Source of the DNA: Anaeramoeba flamelloides | Lineage: Eukaryota > Metamonada > Anaeramoebidae | Assembly (NCBI GenBank): GCA_027625915.1 | Contig: JANTQA010000026.1 | Location: 1,426,001 to 1,490,000 of the forward strand | Reading direction: 5' to 3' | DNA: 64,000 bases | Shown: positions 1 to 10,994 of the stretch, one piece after another | Layout of the letters: each line of letters starts with the position of its first letter | Numbering within the stretch: the first letter of the stretch is position 1 | Program-made: the position numbers and the translations under genes | Notes under the pieces: model-generated | What the model saw: the letters and a program-made list of their open reading frames with translations, nothing else | What the model was told of the DNA's origin: nothing | Database searches by the model: none

Positions 1-1431
1 TTTTTTCTTTTTTTTGAAATTATTTTGGGAATTTTAAAAAGAGAAAAAAAAAATAAACGAGCAAAAGTTGGTGTGGTTGAATTTCAAAAAAAAAAGAAAA
101 CAATTGAAGAAAAGTTTATTTTGAGAATTGAAGAGTTGTCAATGGTTCACTTTGCAAAAAATGAAAAACGTTGAAAAAGACTTACAAATAAAAAAAAGGC
201 TATGAGAGAAAAAATAAATTTACCCACAACAATACAAAGAAAGCAAATAATCTTTCTCTTGTATTCATTCGGCACAATTGGGTTTAATTAATTAAAAACA
301 ACCCAAAAATCATTACTATTTCAAGACAGAACTATTTATTATTTTTTTGTTAAAATCAAACTTTTAAGAAAAAAAAATTTCATTTTGCTTGTATGTGTAC
401 CTTAAAAAAAGAGTGTGAAACCAAAGTTAAAGTGAGTGATTCTAGTGATTTAAAATATTTACATCAAAATAATTTTACCTTTATTTTAATGTGAAATAAA
501 AAAAAAGAAAGAAGCAAGTAAAATGAACTTTTATGTTAGAATTAAAAGACTAATGGTATTTTTTCTGATTCAGAGACAGTTTTTGATTATTTATAAAATT
601 CAAAAAAAGATTTGAATAAATCCAAAGTTGACGAATATTTAGTTTTTAAATTTTATTTTACTTATCTCCAGTTAATTGCAAAATAAAAAGATAAAAATTT
701 TCAGTTATCATTCCATAAAAATTACACCATCTCAAGAATTAAAATAAACCAACAAAACTCCCAATTCCAAAAAGTGTATTGAATAATTTAAGCTTCTTTT
801 CAAGAATTGAAACTTTGAAATTTTTATTGATTTGTGAAATCTATTTTCTAAAAGATGTGTGAAAATTATGCTTCTTTTTATCTTGAAACAAATAGTATTA
901 AAAGAAGAAAATTTTCACAGATATAAACTACTAATAATTTCAGAATTATTCACACTTGAGTTCAACAAATATTTTTAATTGATTTTTTAAAATGATAAAA
1001 AGTATCAAATTTGTTTGACAAGTTTGTATCAAAATATTTTACAAAAGAGAATAATACATACCAAATTGGAGACAGTTAAATTACCTTTGGAAAAATAACC
1101 CAACCTAACCGCACTTTTTAATAGATTTCTTATTTACTTTCGAGGGATAATATCAAAAGATAGGGCATCGTGTTTATCAGAAACACAAAACTTTATATCT
1201 TTATTATACATTTGAAAACTTTGGTGGAGAATAACAATTCAAAATAACAAAAGAAAAAAAAAAACTTAATAAAAACAATTAATTTCATTTGTTCATTAAT
1301 TAATTTTATTCTAAAGTCCATTTCAAAGAAAAAAAACTTATAAAATGAAAAGAAAAGGCAAGATATAAAAGCAAAAGAAAAAGAAAAAAAAAAAAAAATG
1401 AAAAGCGAAAAGAAAAAGTAAAATATCATTT
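1..1431. other. Gene-free AT-rich stretch
   Basis: No exon or RNA gene is recognised here. It holds A and T homopolymers and one imperfect inverted repeat at about 850-925: a TGTGAAAATT arm followed some 50 bases later by its reverse complement, able to form a hairpin of about 20 bp. The part nearest the homeodomain gene is its 3' flank, since that gene ends at 1432 on the minus strand. Confidence 0.6.
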
Positions 1432-3723
1432 TTAATCTTTTCTAGGTCTGCCCTTTTTTTTTATCCAGGTGGGATAGACTCTATTACCATTCAAACATCT
1501 AATTTTTTCTGTTCGCCTTCTTTGGGCAAACCACCTGTTTACATGTATTATTGGAGTGTTTGATTGTTTTGCTAATTTTTTTTTAGTTTTAGAATCTGGA
1601 TAAGGACCTGTTTCAAGTTTACTTTTTTCTTGAAACCATTTTTCAAAAATGTTTCGAGCGCGCTCAGATGTAACCATCCTTTCTGAAACTTTTACTTCTT
1701 TTTTCATGGCTTTTTTTTTCAAATGAGAGTTAATCCCTTCCTTAAACTTTAATTTCCCATATTTCTCAAGCCTATTACACTGGCTTTGATTCTTGTGTTT
1801 ATTCTTGTAATTTTTATTTTTGTTCTGAATATGCTTTTGATCGTGTTCATTCTGATTATAATGAAGAATATTGCTATTAATATGATGTCTGCGGTGATGG
1901 CGGTGGCGGTGGTGATGACGGTGGTGATGGCGAACACGGCAGAGATGGTGATGATGGTTATGGCGTTTTTTTTTGTTTTGGTGACGGTGGTGACGATGGT
2001 GGTGGGTGCTCATAGATTTTTGATCATAATATGCAGAGATCTTTTTCTTCTTTCTATTTTTTTTTTCACTCTCTTTTTTCTTTTTGTTATTTTTTCTCTT
2101 TCCCATTCCCCTGTGAATGACCGTGGGGCATTGAAGTGGGGAAGAAGAAATCATCCTTAATTTTAAATTTGAAGAATTATTAATATTCTTCTGGTTAATT
2201 TGTTTTTTTAAATCATTATAATCAAATGATTTTGATCTTGGTACCTTAAAATTTAATCGAATTTTTTTGTTTTTAAAAAGTATATTTGGTGATTTGATCG
2301 AAATTATATTTTTTTTGATTTTATTTTTGTCAATTTTTGTAAAGTCATTGCCCTCATCGCTGAAACCGTTTCTACTATTCCCAAATACTTGTTCCTTCGT
2401 TCTTTCTCTTTCTCTTTTTTTCATAAATTTTGAATTGAATTCAAAATTCTCTTCGGATTCAGAAAAAGATTCTGATTCTGATTCTGACATTGATCTTGCT
2501 ATTGTGTCGGACATTGACTCAGGAATCGACGAAGAGATATATTCAGGGAATGATAAAGATTCACTGTTTGGTGAAAAATATTCTGAATTTGAAAGATTTC
2601 TTTTGTTAGGGTTTGAATTTTGTTTTGAATTTCTTTTCTTTTCTTTTTCTTTTTCTATTTCCTGATCTATTATTTTGATTTTTTCTTTTTCTTTTTGGAT
2701 TTTTTTGATTTTCTTTTTATTTTTAAACTTGGGCTTCTTTTTTTTGATTTGATAGCAATTTTTTTGAGATGCTTTTTTGTTCAAATTGCCACCATAACCC
2801 TTTTCACTAAAATAAAAATATTGTCCTTTTTTTTTAAATTTCAATATTTTTTTTCGTTTTCTGGAGTTCAGTTGGCTAGAATTAATCCCTAAGGGATTTA
2901 ATTTAAATTTTAATAAATCGCCAAATTCGTTACAATTAGTCTTTTCAATGTTTGTTTGCAAATTCGTTGAAGTTTTCGGTATTTCGTTCTTTACTTTAAA
3001 ATTATTGGTATTCATGGATCTGCCACTTTTGGAAAGTTGTTTGTAGCCTGAGGAAGATGTTGGTTGTGAAGAATAATTATTTTTCCAATTCTTGTTTAAA
3101 TTGTTTAAATGATTTTCGTTAATTGGGTTCTTATTCCCTTCTTTATTACTAACGAAATCTGAAGTCTTTTGAAATTGTTTTTCTTTTTTGGTTGATTGAT
3201 TTTTTTTGATGGGAAGTGGATCTTTTTTGAAGAATATCTTCTTTTGATCGTTTTGTTTCGTTTGTTTATTGTGTCTCTTCATTTCTTCAATTTCTGGCAG
3301 TGCTTGATTTTCAAAGTCATTTTGTTGGTTTTCTAAATCCAAAATGGTAATTTGCTCTTTGTTTGGATCAAAAAGACTGAAAATTGATAAATTTGTTGAA
3401 TCATCATAAAAATGGTTTGGGGCAACACTCTCTTGATCATATTCAAACTTAAACCCATCTGCTTTTTTGTTCCAAAGATCTTTGGGGTTCATGTTGTGGC
3501 TTATGTCTGTTTCTTGTGGTGGTGGAAAGGAGGTAAAATAATTATCATTTTCGAGGTGATACATATTTTGCATTGATTCTTTTGGGGCGTGTTCTTGTTC
3601 AAAAAACGGTGATGGCAATAGTGACGAAGAAACGTTTGTGCTTTGAGAAATCAAATTGTCTTGTGCAAAATCGTTTTCAATTGGCCAGTTAAAACTAGGC
3701 AGATCATTATCGAAAATGGACAT
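1432..3723 (-). CDS. TALE-like homeodomain protein with C-terminal AT-hook
   Basis: Single-exon ORF of 763 residues, probably a nuclear DNA-binding protein. Residues about 684-742 fit a homeodomain: NIFEKWFQEK for helix 1, a GPYPDSK loop with the PYP signature of TALE-class domains, then HVNRWFAQRRRTEK for helix 3. The W48-F49 and R53 positions are kept, but position 51, nearly always Asn in homeodomains, is Gln (residue 734). The protein ends in KKKGRPRKD, an AT-hook-like core. The N-terminus is acidic and aromatic (MSIFDNDLPSFNW) and could activate transcription; this is inference. Between lie Lys-rich, Ser/Glu-rich (about 395-430) and His-rich (about 574-615) low-complexity parts. The start at 3723 is the first Met of the ORF. 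A related gene lies 4.5 kb away on the same strand (8248-10994), suggesting an old tandem duplication. Confidence 0.8.
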   Translation of the reverse strand: MSIFDNDLPSFNWPIENDFAQDNLISQSTNVSSSLLPSPFFEQEHAPKESMQNMYHLENDNYFTSFPPPQETDISHNMNPKDLWNKKADGFKFEYDQESVAPNHFYDDSTNLSIFSLFDPNKEQITILDLENQQNDFENQALPEIEEMKRHNKQTKQNDQKKIFFKKDPLPIKKNQSTKKEKQFQKTSDFVSNKEGNKNPINENHLNNLNKNWKNNYSSQPTSSSGYKQLSKSGRSMNTNNFKVKNEIPKTSTNLQTNIEKTNCNEFGDLLKFKLNPLGINSSQLNSRKRKKILKFKKKGQYFYFSEKGYGGNLNKKASQKNCYQIKKKKPKFKNKKKIKKIQKEKEKIKIIDQEIEKEKEKKRNSKQNSNPNKRNLSNSEYFSPNSESLSFPEYISSSIPESMSDTIARSMSESESESFSESEENFEFNSKFMKKRERERTKEQVFGNSRNGFSDEGNDFTKIDKNKIKKNIISIKSPNILFKNKKIRLNFKVPRSKSFDYNDLKKQINQKNINNSSNLKLRMISSSPLQCPTVIHRGMGKRKNNKKKKESEKKNRKKKKISAYYDQKSMSTHHHRHHRHQNKKKRHNHHHHLCRVRHHHRHHHRHRHHRRHHINSNILHYNQNEHDQKHIQNKNKNYKNKHKNQSQCNRLEKYGKLKFKEGINSHLKKKAMKKEVKVSERMVTSERARNIFEKWFQEKSKLETGPYPDSKTKKKLAKQSNTPIIHVNRWFAQRRRTEKIRCLNGNRVYPTWIKKKGRPRKD

Positions 3724-5317
3724 CTTGTAAAAAGGGAATGAATGTAGTCAAGTGAAAAAAAAAAAAGATTTAGGAATTGTAAAAGCGTTTTGAGGATACG
3801 TTCTTTTTAATTTAAGACTCCTTTTCACAAAATTAATCAAAAAAGTAAGTGATGAAAAATGATTTTTTCGAAATTCTATTTGAAAACCCTTACTGTTTTT
3901 TTGTGTATAAAACTAAGTCTCAAAGAAAAAATACACCCCATATTTGGAATGGAAAAAATATTTGAATTGAAATGGAAAAAAGAGAAAAAAAATTCCTAGT
4001 TATAATTTTTTCTTCTTTGAACCATGAAACCCTAGAGAAATTCAAAAAATTGAATCCTATATACCAGAGTGTACTGTTGTCATTGGGTTAATATCGAAAA
4101 ATGAATTTATTTTGGAAAAAATGCCTTTTCATTTTCTTTGAAAAGTAAAAAAGATCAGAATCTTCCTTTTCTCTTAATTTTTTTTTTGTTCCAAAGCTTT
4201 GATTTTTTAGCTATTGGAAATAAAAAACCCGAGTTTGATAATTTAAAGAACTTAGTAAGAGAATAAGATGTTCCTGATTCCAATCTATCACCTATAAAGC
4301 CAAAAATAAATTCCAACAAAAAGTGTAACGAACTATCACTATTTCAAATTTTCAAGTTGACTGTGGGTTTTATAAAAGTTGGAAATGAGAATAAGTGGAC
4401 ACATTTTGAAAAAAAAGTTGATTAATTTGAAAAAAGGGACAATTATCAAAATAAGTCTTCTGGACTTTTTTAATATAAGTTTGAAAAGAAAAACCATTAT
4501 ACCATTATTTTGTGGAGGCCTATACATAAGTTTTTAAGGGAAGAGGTAACACAAAAGATTCTAAATACTATTTGTTTCATGATGTTGTATTCTTAAAAAA
4601 GGAAAACCCTTTTAATGAAGGACCAAACGTGGAAATTTTTATTAAACAATATTTAATTTTTGATAAATTTTTATATCTAAAAAAAACAAAAAATTTTAAA
4701 AAATAGAAACAATTTCAAAAATTTTGAACATATTTATTTCCTAATATAAATTTTATGGTATTTAGCTTCAAAATTGATTTAGGTGTTGATATTATATTAA
4801 ATAGTGAACCAAATATTTCATTGGAAGAAGAAGAAAAAAAAGTATTTTTTTTATTTTAAAAGATGGGTTTTATATTTTGTAAGCATTTTTTTATTTGATC
4901 AATGTATGAAGTTGACATTTAAATAAAAAAATATATCTAATACAAAAAATAGTAAATTTACAGGCATTAACATAGTCTTAAGAAAAAATTAAAATTATTT
5001 TTTTTTTTTTTGAATGGAATCTTCATAAGTAAACTTTTGATAAAGAAATGGAATTTTTTTGTTTGTATTATGAGAAATAATATATTAAAATAAGAGTAAC
5101 AAATCATGCTGAATTTCTCAATATATTTCAAATTATACATAGAAAAAGAATAAATGAATATATATATTCAAAAAAATCTTTAAAATTAGTAAATTATTTG
5201 TAATTCTGAATATTGTTTTCTTAATCCATATCTATAGTTTCCAAAATTACTTTTTCTTGTGAATTTTTATAATCAAAAATTTTTTACTATTTCGAATCAT
5301 AATATTAAAATAATTCA

Positions 5318-5515
5318 ATGGGATATATTTTTATCAACACTAATCAGTTTTTAAAGTCTCTTCAAGAATTATTTTACAAAAAAAATAATTACCTTTTAAA
5401 TCATTTCGTGGAATTCAAAAAAGAATTTTTTAACAATAGTGTAAAAATTAGATTATTTAAATCTTTTATAATACCACAATTGAAATATGGGTTACAATAT
5501 ATAATTATGAAATAA
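5318..5515 (+). mobile_element. Non-LTR retrotransposon (LINE) reverse-transcriptase remnant
   Basis: A 65-codon open stretch reads MGYIFINTNQFLKSLQELF followed by a KKNNYLLNHF segment and then VKIRLFKSFIIPQLKYGLQ. This matches the C-terminal part of non-LTR reverse transcriptases: a 'YLGVxI' start, a helix-rich spacer and the 'K..L.KS.I.P.L.YG' block after the catalytic core. No catalytic YADD box is present, so only a short piece survives. A similar decayed segment lies on the minus strand at 37198-38290. The identification rests on pattern only; the short AT-rich context makes chance resemblance possible. Confidence 0.45.
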
Positions 5516-6599
5516 AATCCCTAAAGTATTTAAATTTTGGATTAATTTGTGTATTGCCCAAATACGTAAAATAAACAGAAGCATATCAATACATATTTAC
5601 ACAATTAAATTTACAATTAAAAATATGGTAATTCCAGTAAACAAATACAAATTTAAATTCAAAAATAAATTAGGAAAATTATCTCTTCCTAATTTAGAAG
5701 AATAAATAAAATTTAACCCACGAATAAATAGTAAAATCAATAATCTATCAAATATTTCCAAAAATACCCGAAAATCGAAAATACCCGAAAATTTTAATTC
5801 ATTGCAAAAAGAAACTTTTTGAACAAAATTTAAGAAACCCTCATGTTCGATATACTCAGTTTAAAGTCAAATTTCGAATTTTATTGTAGAAAAAAATTTT
5901 TTCTGAAGATATCAAAATTCAAAAAAATTAAATTTTAGTGAATAGAGTATTCCAACGGATTTGTGTTAAGGGGTTAGTATCTTAGATGACTGTAACATTT
6001 CTGAAAGTTTCTAAATGGCATTAACTGATTGATAGAAAAGACACTTGTAAAGAAAATTTCAAATTGTGTATCATTTCTATAATTTTGTAATCTTAAATAC
6101 AATATAAAAATAACCAAGTAATATCTAATATTAGAACAGATACCGATAACCTACTAAAGATGACCCAAGTCAAACATTTTTCAAACTACCCGTTTCATAA
6201 ACAAAAATATCGTAATCTTAACATACCTATGTACTTCATATCAAACCCAACACAACGATTACCAATACCCTGGCATACATTTACGCTTAAGCCAATAAAT
6301 ACTAACAATTGTTTAAATATACTCAAAAGGTAACAATAAACTCTTTTGAGAGGCTTAAAGTAGAAAATATGGAAAATATATACTTTTTATTAAAGTAAAA
6401 TTGTTATATTAAGGTTAAACTTGGTATATTATCACTATAATTTCTTAGAAGTTACCCGTAACTTGTTTCAATGTGATTAAAAAAATTTCCCGTAATTTTG
6501 ATTTAGGGGTATTTTTGGGAATATAACAAACACCCAAAAATCAATTGGATGTCTTAAGATTCAATTGAGCTATAAAAAGAAATATATAAACACACATAT

Positions 6600-6909
6600 G
6601 ATGAGTCGCGGTCTTCTACTAGTTGTAAGTACTGTTAGATTTTTTTTTTAATTTGAGAAATAAAATCAAAATTTCTTTAATTATCTAAAAATTTTTCAAA
6701 TTAAAAAAAACTGATGTTAGCTATTCCAGGATTATAAATAATTGAGAAAAATCTGAGATTTTACTCTATTTTTTTAAATTCTGGAAAACTGTTCTTATTT
6801 TTTCTTGAGTTTTCTGTTTTATTTGTGAAAAAAAAAAAATAATAATTATAGATTAAAAAGAAAACCTTAAGTAAAGTTAAGCACTCTACAGTACTTACAA
6901 CACTCATCA
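6600..6909. mobile_element. Small non-autonomous TIR element (MITE-like)
   Basis: The outer ends are inverted copies: ATGAGT plus GTTGTAAGTACTGT on the left, and ACAGTACTTACAAC plus ACTCAT on the right. The left arm has about 15 extra bases between its two blocks. No coding potential is seen. The interior carries a CTTGAGTTTTCTGTTTTATT motif that also occurs in the palindrome-rich stretch at 36.9-37.2 kb. Size and structure suit a deletion derivative of a DNA transposon; the superfamily is unknown. Confidence 0.5.
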
Positions 6910-8247
6910 AAACATTTAAAAGTAATAAAATATCACTAATATTTATTTAAAACTCAAAAATATTTTTGTAATCCCTCAAGTTAAACAAAGCTAAAATTAA
7001 GAACATTTATTAACCGCCTAAATAGATATTACTATGTAATCAATAAAAATCCAAATAATTTTTTTCCGTTATGTTTAAAGTATAAACAGATAAAATTATT
7101 GAAAATATAGATCATTTTTATGGGTATTTTCTTCCTATAAAAAAGATTATTTATTTTTTCAAAATAAATTAAAAAAAAAAAACCTTAATGAAATACTTTA
7201 AAATTCTGATGGTTGGTAATTGTTTTCCTTAATTCATAATCTTGAAATATATGTTACCATGTTTAAATTTCTGAAAGGGGATTCAAGTCTAAGGATACCA
7301 AGATTCTAATTTACACTTCTTCAATAATAATAATAAGATTAAAACAGATTTTTTTGTGTGGTAAAAAAAATCTAATAAAAAAAAAAAAGGATTCTTTTGA
7401 TTCAATTCCAGAGCAATAAAATTTTTTCTTACAAGAAATCAGCATAACATTATCTGGATTAACAAAAAGATGTTTAAAACTAAAATCTCTTCTGAAGAAA
7501 AAACTAAAAAAATTATTTTCTGGAGAAATATTAAATTCTTTCAATTAATTTTAAAAATCTATTTATAAATAATTATTAATTTTGAGAATGATGATATTCT
7601 TTTAAAACCCCAATTTAAACGATAAATAAGTTGGAGCCTAATCATGGAAATAAAAATTTGAATAATTTTTTGGTTTTTAAGAAAAAAAGAATTATTTGAG
7701 GTTTTAATCGTAACAGAATTAAAATGTAAACTTTGGACATATCCTTACGGCGTCTTATGACAATCGTATTATGTAAGTGCTAAATTATCATCTCTCTACG
7801 AGAAAAAAAAAACATTGTCAAATATGATGCAACTTACTGTGATAATAAATGAAAAAGTAAAAACAATAATAAAAAAAGCAATAAAAGAAAAAAAATTATT
7901 GTAGCATGACTTTAAATATTAATAAATAACAATGTAAAAAAAAATTAACATTTTGAATAATTAAATAAAAATAATAATTAGAAAAAAAAAATTATGATCT
8001 ATCTTTTGGTTTGTATTAATAGTGTAATTTTTAAATTTTACAATATTCTTAATTCTTTGTGAGATAGACAAATAAAATAAAAATTAAAATATAAATTAAA
8101 ATATAAATTAAAAATAAAAGAAAAATTAAAATATAAATTAAAATTAAAATACAAATTCAAAGAAGAATGAAAGGAAAAAATAAAAGAAATTGAAAAAGAA
8201 AAAGAAAAAGAAATTGAAAAAGAAATTGAAAAAGAAAATTAATAAAT

Positions 8248-8472
8248 TTAATTATTTAATTGATTTTTTTCATTTTTTTCATTTTTAGATTGCCTAGATT
8301 TTTCAATTCTTCTTCGTTGACGGAACCATTTTTGGATTTTCAACTCAGAAACACCTGTGGTAAAAGACAAGCCATCTCTAGTTCGTAAATCTGGATATGG
8401 AATTGATTCACCGTCATAATTTTCTTGAAACCAATTTTCAAAAACACTTTTAGGATGTTCACCAATTCTTAA

Positions 8473-8509
<37 letters not shown>

Positions 8510-10994
8510 CGAATTTTTAATTAACTTTTTTTTACCGGCTACTAATTTAAAGATTTTAGGTTCCATCATTACAATTTCATTGACATTGGTATTATCATTA
8601 TCATTATCATTATCATTATCATTATCGTTATCATTATCATTATCTTGGTCTTTTTCTCGCGGGTTTCGTCTCATATTCGATTTACTCCTAAACTTGATTG
8701 TTGAATTGATTCTTGGTGATCTTTTTGGTGATCTGGAATTTTTAAAACTCCTTTTTGGTGATCTGGATTTCCTTGTTCTTTTTGTGGTTGAATTATTTGT
8801 ATTTGTAGAGCGTGTATTTAAATTCAAAGATTTGATAGCTTTATTATAGCCAATAGTCTGTGAATTTCTTTTTGGGGATCGAGAATTTTTAGATGACCTT
8901 TTTGGTGATCTTGACTTTATTGAATTTCTTGACGACCTTTTTGGTGATCTTGGATTCTTAAAACTCCTTCTTGTTGCTTTTTTTTTTTTTGTTTTTGAGC
9001 AAGAATTTTTTGGATTTGTTGGCTTTGAATTCAAAGATTTGATGGCTTTATCGCTGCCAATAGTCTGTGCATTTCTTTTTGGGGATTTGGAACTTTTAGA
9101 TAACCTTTTTGGCGATCTGGACTTTATTGAATTTCTTGACGACCTTTTTGGTGATCTCGAATTCCTTGGTGCTTTTGTTGGCTTTGCATTTTTCGTTGAT
9201 TTTGATGTTTTAATAGATTTTAAGGATTTACCATTTTTCAGGCTTTTTGCCGTACTTCTTTTTGTTTTTGTTTTCTTTTTTTTTTTCTTTTGAGGAGAGG
9301 AATCTTTGGGAATCTGGAAATTTGTGTATTGGAATGGGATTGGGGATCTATTCCTTTTTCTAATTGATCCCCCATTCATTTTCTTATTATTTTTTTTGTT
9401 TTTTGATTTGCCCTTTTTTCCATTTTTTCCTTTTTTTTTTGTTTTTTTGATTTTGTCGGCTTTGTCTGTTTTTTTCATTTTTTTGATTTGCCCTGTTTTT
9501 TTTATTTTTTCATCTTTTCCTGTTTTTTCCATTTTCTCCGATTTTTCTGTTTTGTTTGTTTTTTCTGGCTTGTCTGTTTTTTCGATTTTCATTTTCTTAT
9601 TATTTTTTTTATTTCCTTTATTCTTTTTTTTCTTTTTTTTCTTAGACTTGGCGGGTTTTGTAGCCTTTATTGGCTTTGTCGGTCTTATTGTCTTATTCAG
9701 TGATTTCTTGATCTCATCAATTTTCTTTTTCAAAAATAAATCTAAAACAATGTCGTCTTCAGTTTCTCTTCTCCTCCGTGTTGCAAGCTTGATTTTCTTT
9801 TGCGGAACACTGCTTTTTCTTGTTCTTTTCGTTTTTTTGGGCTTCTTTGGTTTTTTGTTTTTGCCTGTTTTGATCGACTTCGTACTCTTATCAGTGATGC
9901 TTAGCATCTTCAATGAATTCCTTGTCTCAATAAGTAAGGATTCAACAGATCGCGATCGGACAAGATAAGGATTTTCTTCTTTGATTGTTTTGATTGTTTT
10001 GATGGAGTGCTTTTTTGTTCGGTTTTTCTTTTTTTTTTTTTTTTTTTTTTTTTTTTGCATTTTTCTTTTTTGTGTTTTTTCCTTTCTTTCCGTTCACCCC
10101 TGCTTTTTCTTTTTTTTCTTTTTTTTCGTTTTTTCCTTCCTTCTCTTTCCTTTCTTTCTGGTCTTTGTTTTCTTTTGTTACGTTTTTTTCCTTTTTTCCA
10201 TTCTTTCCATTCTTTCCTTTCTTCCCCTTCTTCCCCTTCTTCCCCTTCTTCCCTTTCTTCCCTTTCTTCCCTTTTTTTCCATTTTTTCCGTTCTTTGTGT
10301 TCTTTCCGTTTTTTTTTTTTTTTTTTTTTTTTTTCTTCTTTTTTTTTTTTTTTTTATTTTTAATTTTGTTCTCATTTTCTTCCGTATTAAAATCACCATT
10401 CTCATTTTCATTTTCATTCTCATTCTCATTGTAATTCTCGTCATCATTTTCATTTTCATTTTCATTTTCATTTTCATTATGTTCATCGTGATCATTTTCG
10501 GCAAAGCAATTACCATTTTCAAGTTCAATTGGGGACTTATCCACAAGTGGAATTTGTTGTGGATCAAGAAAAAGATCGAGTTTCTCGTCCGCAGCTAACC
10601 ATGTTGTTTTTTGTTCACAGTTCCTTTCGATCATGATCGGCTCAAGGTTAATTTTCGAAATAACACCAATGTTTGAATTGTTGTGAGTTGAAATTGGTGT
10701 AATGTAATTGTTTGCTGTATGTAAATTGTTGAGATCGTTTTCTTCAAGCGATCCCATTTCGATTTCATCTGCTTGATGAAACGGGTCCCATTCTTCATTC
10801 TCGAAATTTAAGTTATTTAAATCAAACGCAAGAGACACCTCGTTCAGTTGGAAGTTGAAAAGGTTTGTGTCCTTCCAAGGATGTGTAAAAACTTGTGGTA
10901 AATTGGTCCCAAAAGTTGGAATTTCTTCATTTAAAATTGGACTATTGCAGATTTTTCTTGGATCTTCTTTTGATCCGAGTGATGCTGTCTTCAT
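8248..10994 (-). CDS. Second TALE-like homeodomain protein, reading frame interrupted at two poly-lysine tracts
   Basis: Three overlapping minus-strand frames appear to form one gene. The N-terminal frame starts at 10994 (MKTASLGSKEDPRK, then an acidic/aromatic part and an Asn/Glu-repeat, Lys-rich part). The middle frame (to 8459) is Lys/Ser-rich with eight SPKR motifs and a DNDN run. The last frame, ending at 8248, encodes VFENWFQENYDG, an IPYPD loop and KIQKWFRQRRRIEK: a homeodomain closely like that of the gene at 1432-3723, again with Gln at position 51. The frame changes fall in T runs (10029-10056 and 8475-8509 on the plus strand) that encode poly-lysine. Joined, the protein would be about 900 residues. 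Homopolymer miscounting in the assembly is the simplest cause; a real frameshift or slippage is possible. The layout (acidic N-terminus, basic middle, C-terminal homeodomain) matches the neighbour. Confidence 0.7.
8475..8509. repeat. T35 homopolymer inside a coding region
   Basis: A run of 35 T on the plus strand reads as poly-lysine on the minus strand. The open frame upstream of it ends just after the run (stop at 8459-8461), while the homeodomain frame downstream is offset by one base. Run length therefore decides whether the homeodomain is attached. Confidence 0.85.
10029..10056. repeat. T28 homopolymer inside a coding region
   Basis: A run of 28 T marks the overlap of the N-terminal frame (ending at 9942) and the middle frame of the second homeodomain gene. 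Both frames read lysine through the run and differ afterwards, so the run is the natural place for the change of frame. Confidence 0.85.

Larger units (their letters stand above)
3724..8247. other. Intergenic region between two homeodomain genes
   Basis: About 4.5 kb with no host gene that I can support. It contains a short non-LTR reverse-transcriptase remnant near 5.3-5.5 kb and a small inverted-repeat element at 6.6-6.9 kb. Near 8.06-8.24 kb there are runs of short A-rich units (AAATTAAAATAT and GAAAAAGAAATT types) close to the end of the downstream gene. Confidence 0.55.

Noticed and set aside
9981-10598. Plus-strand Phe/Ser/Pro-rich and Leu-rich open stretches
   Set aside because: They are the antisense of Lys/Glu/Asn-rich coding in the second homeodomain gene; composition follows from the homopolymers.
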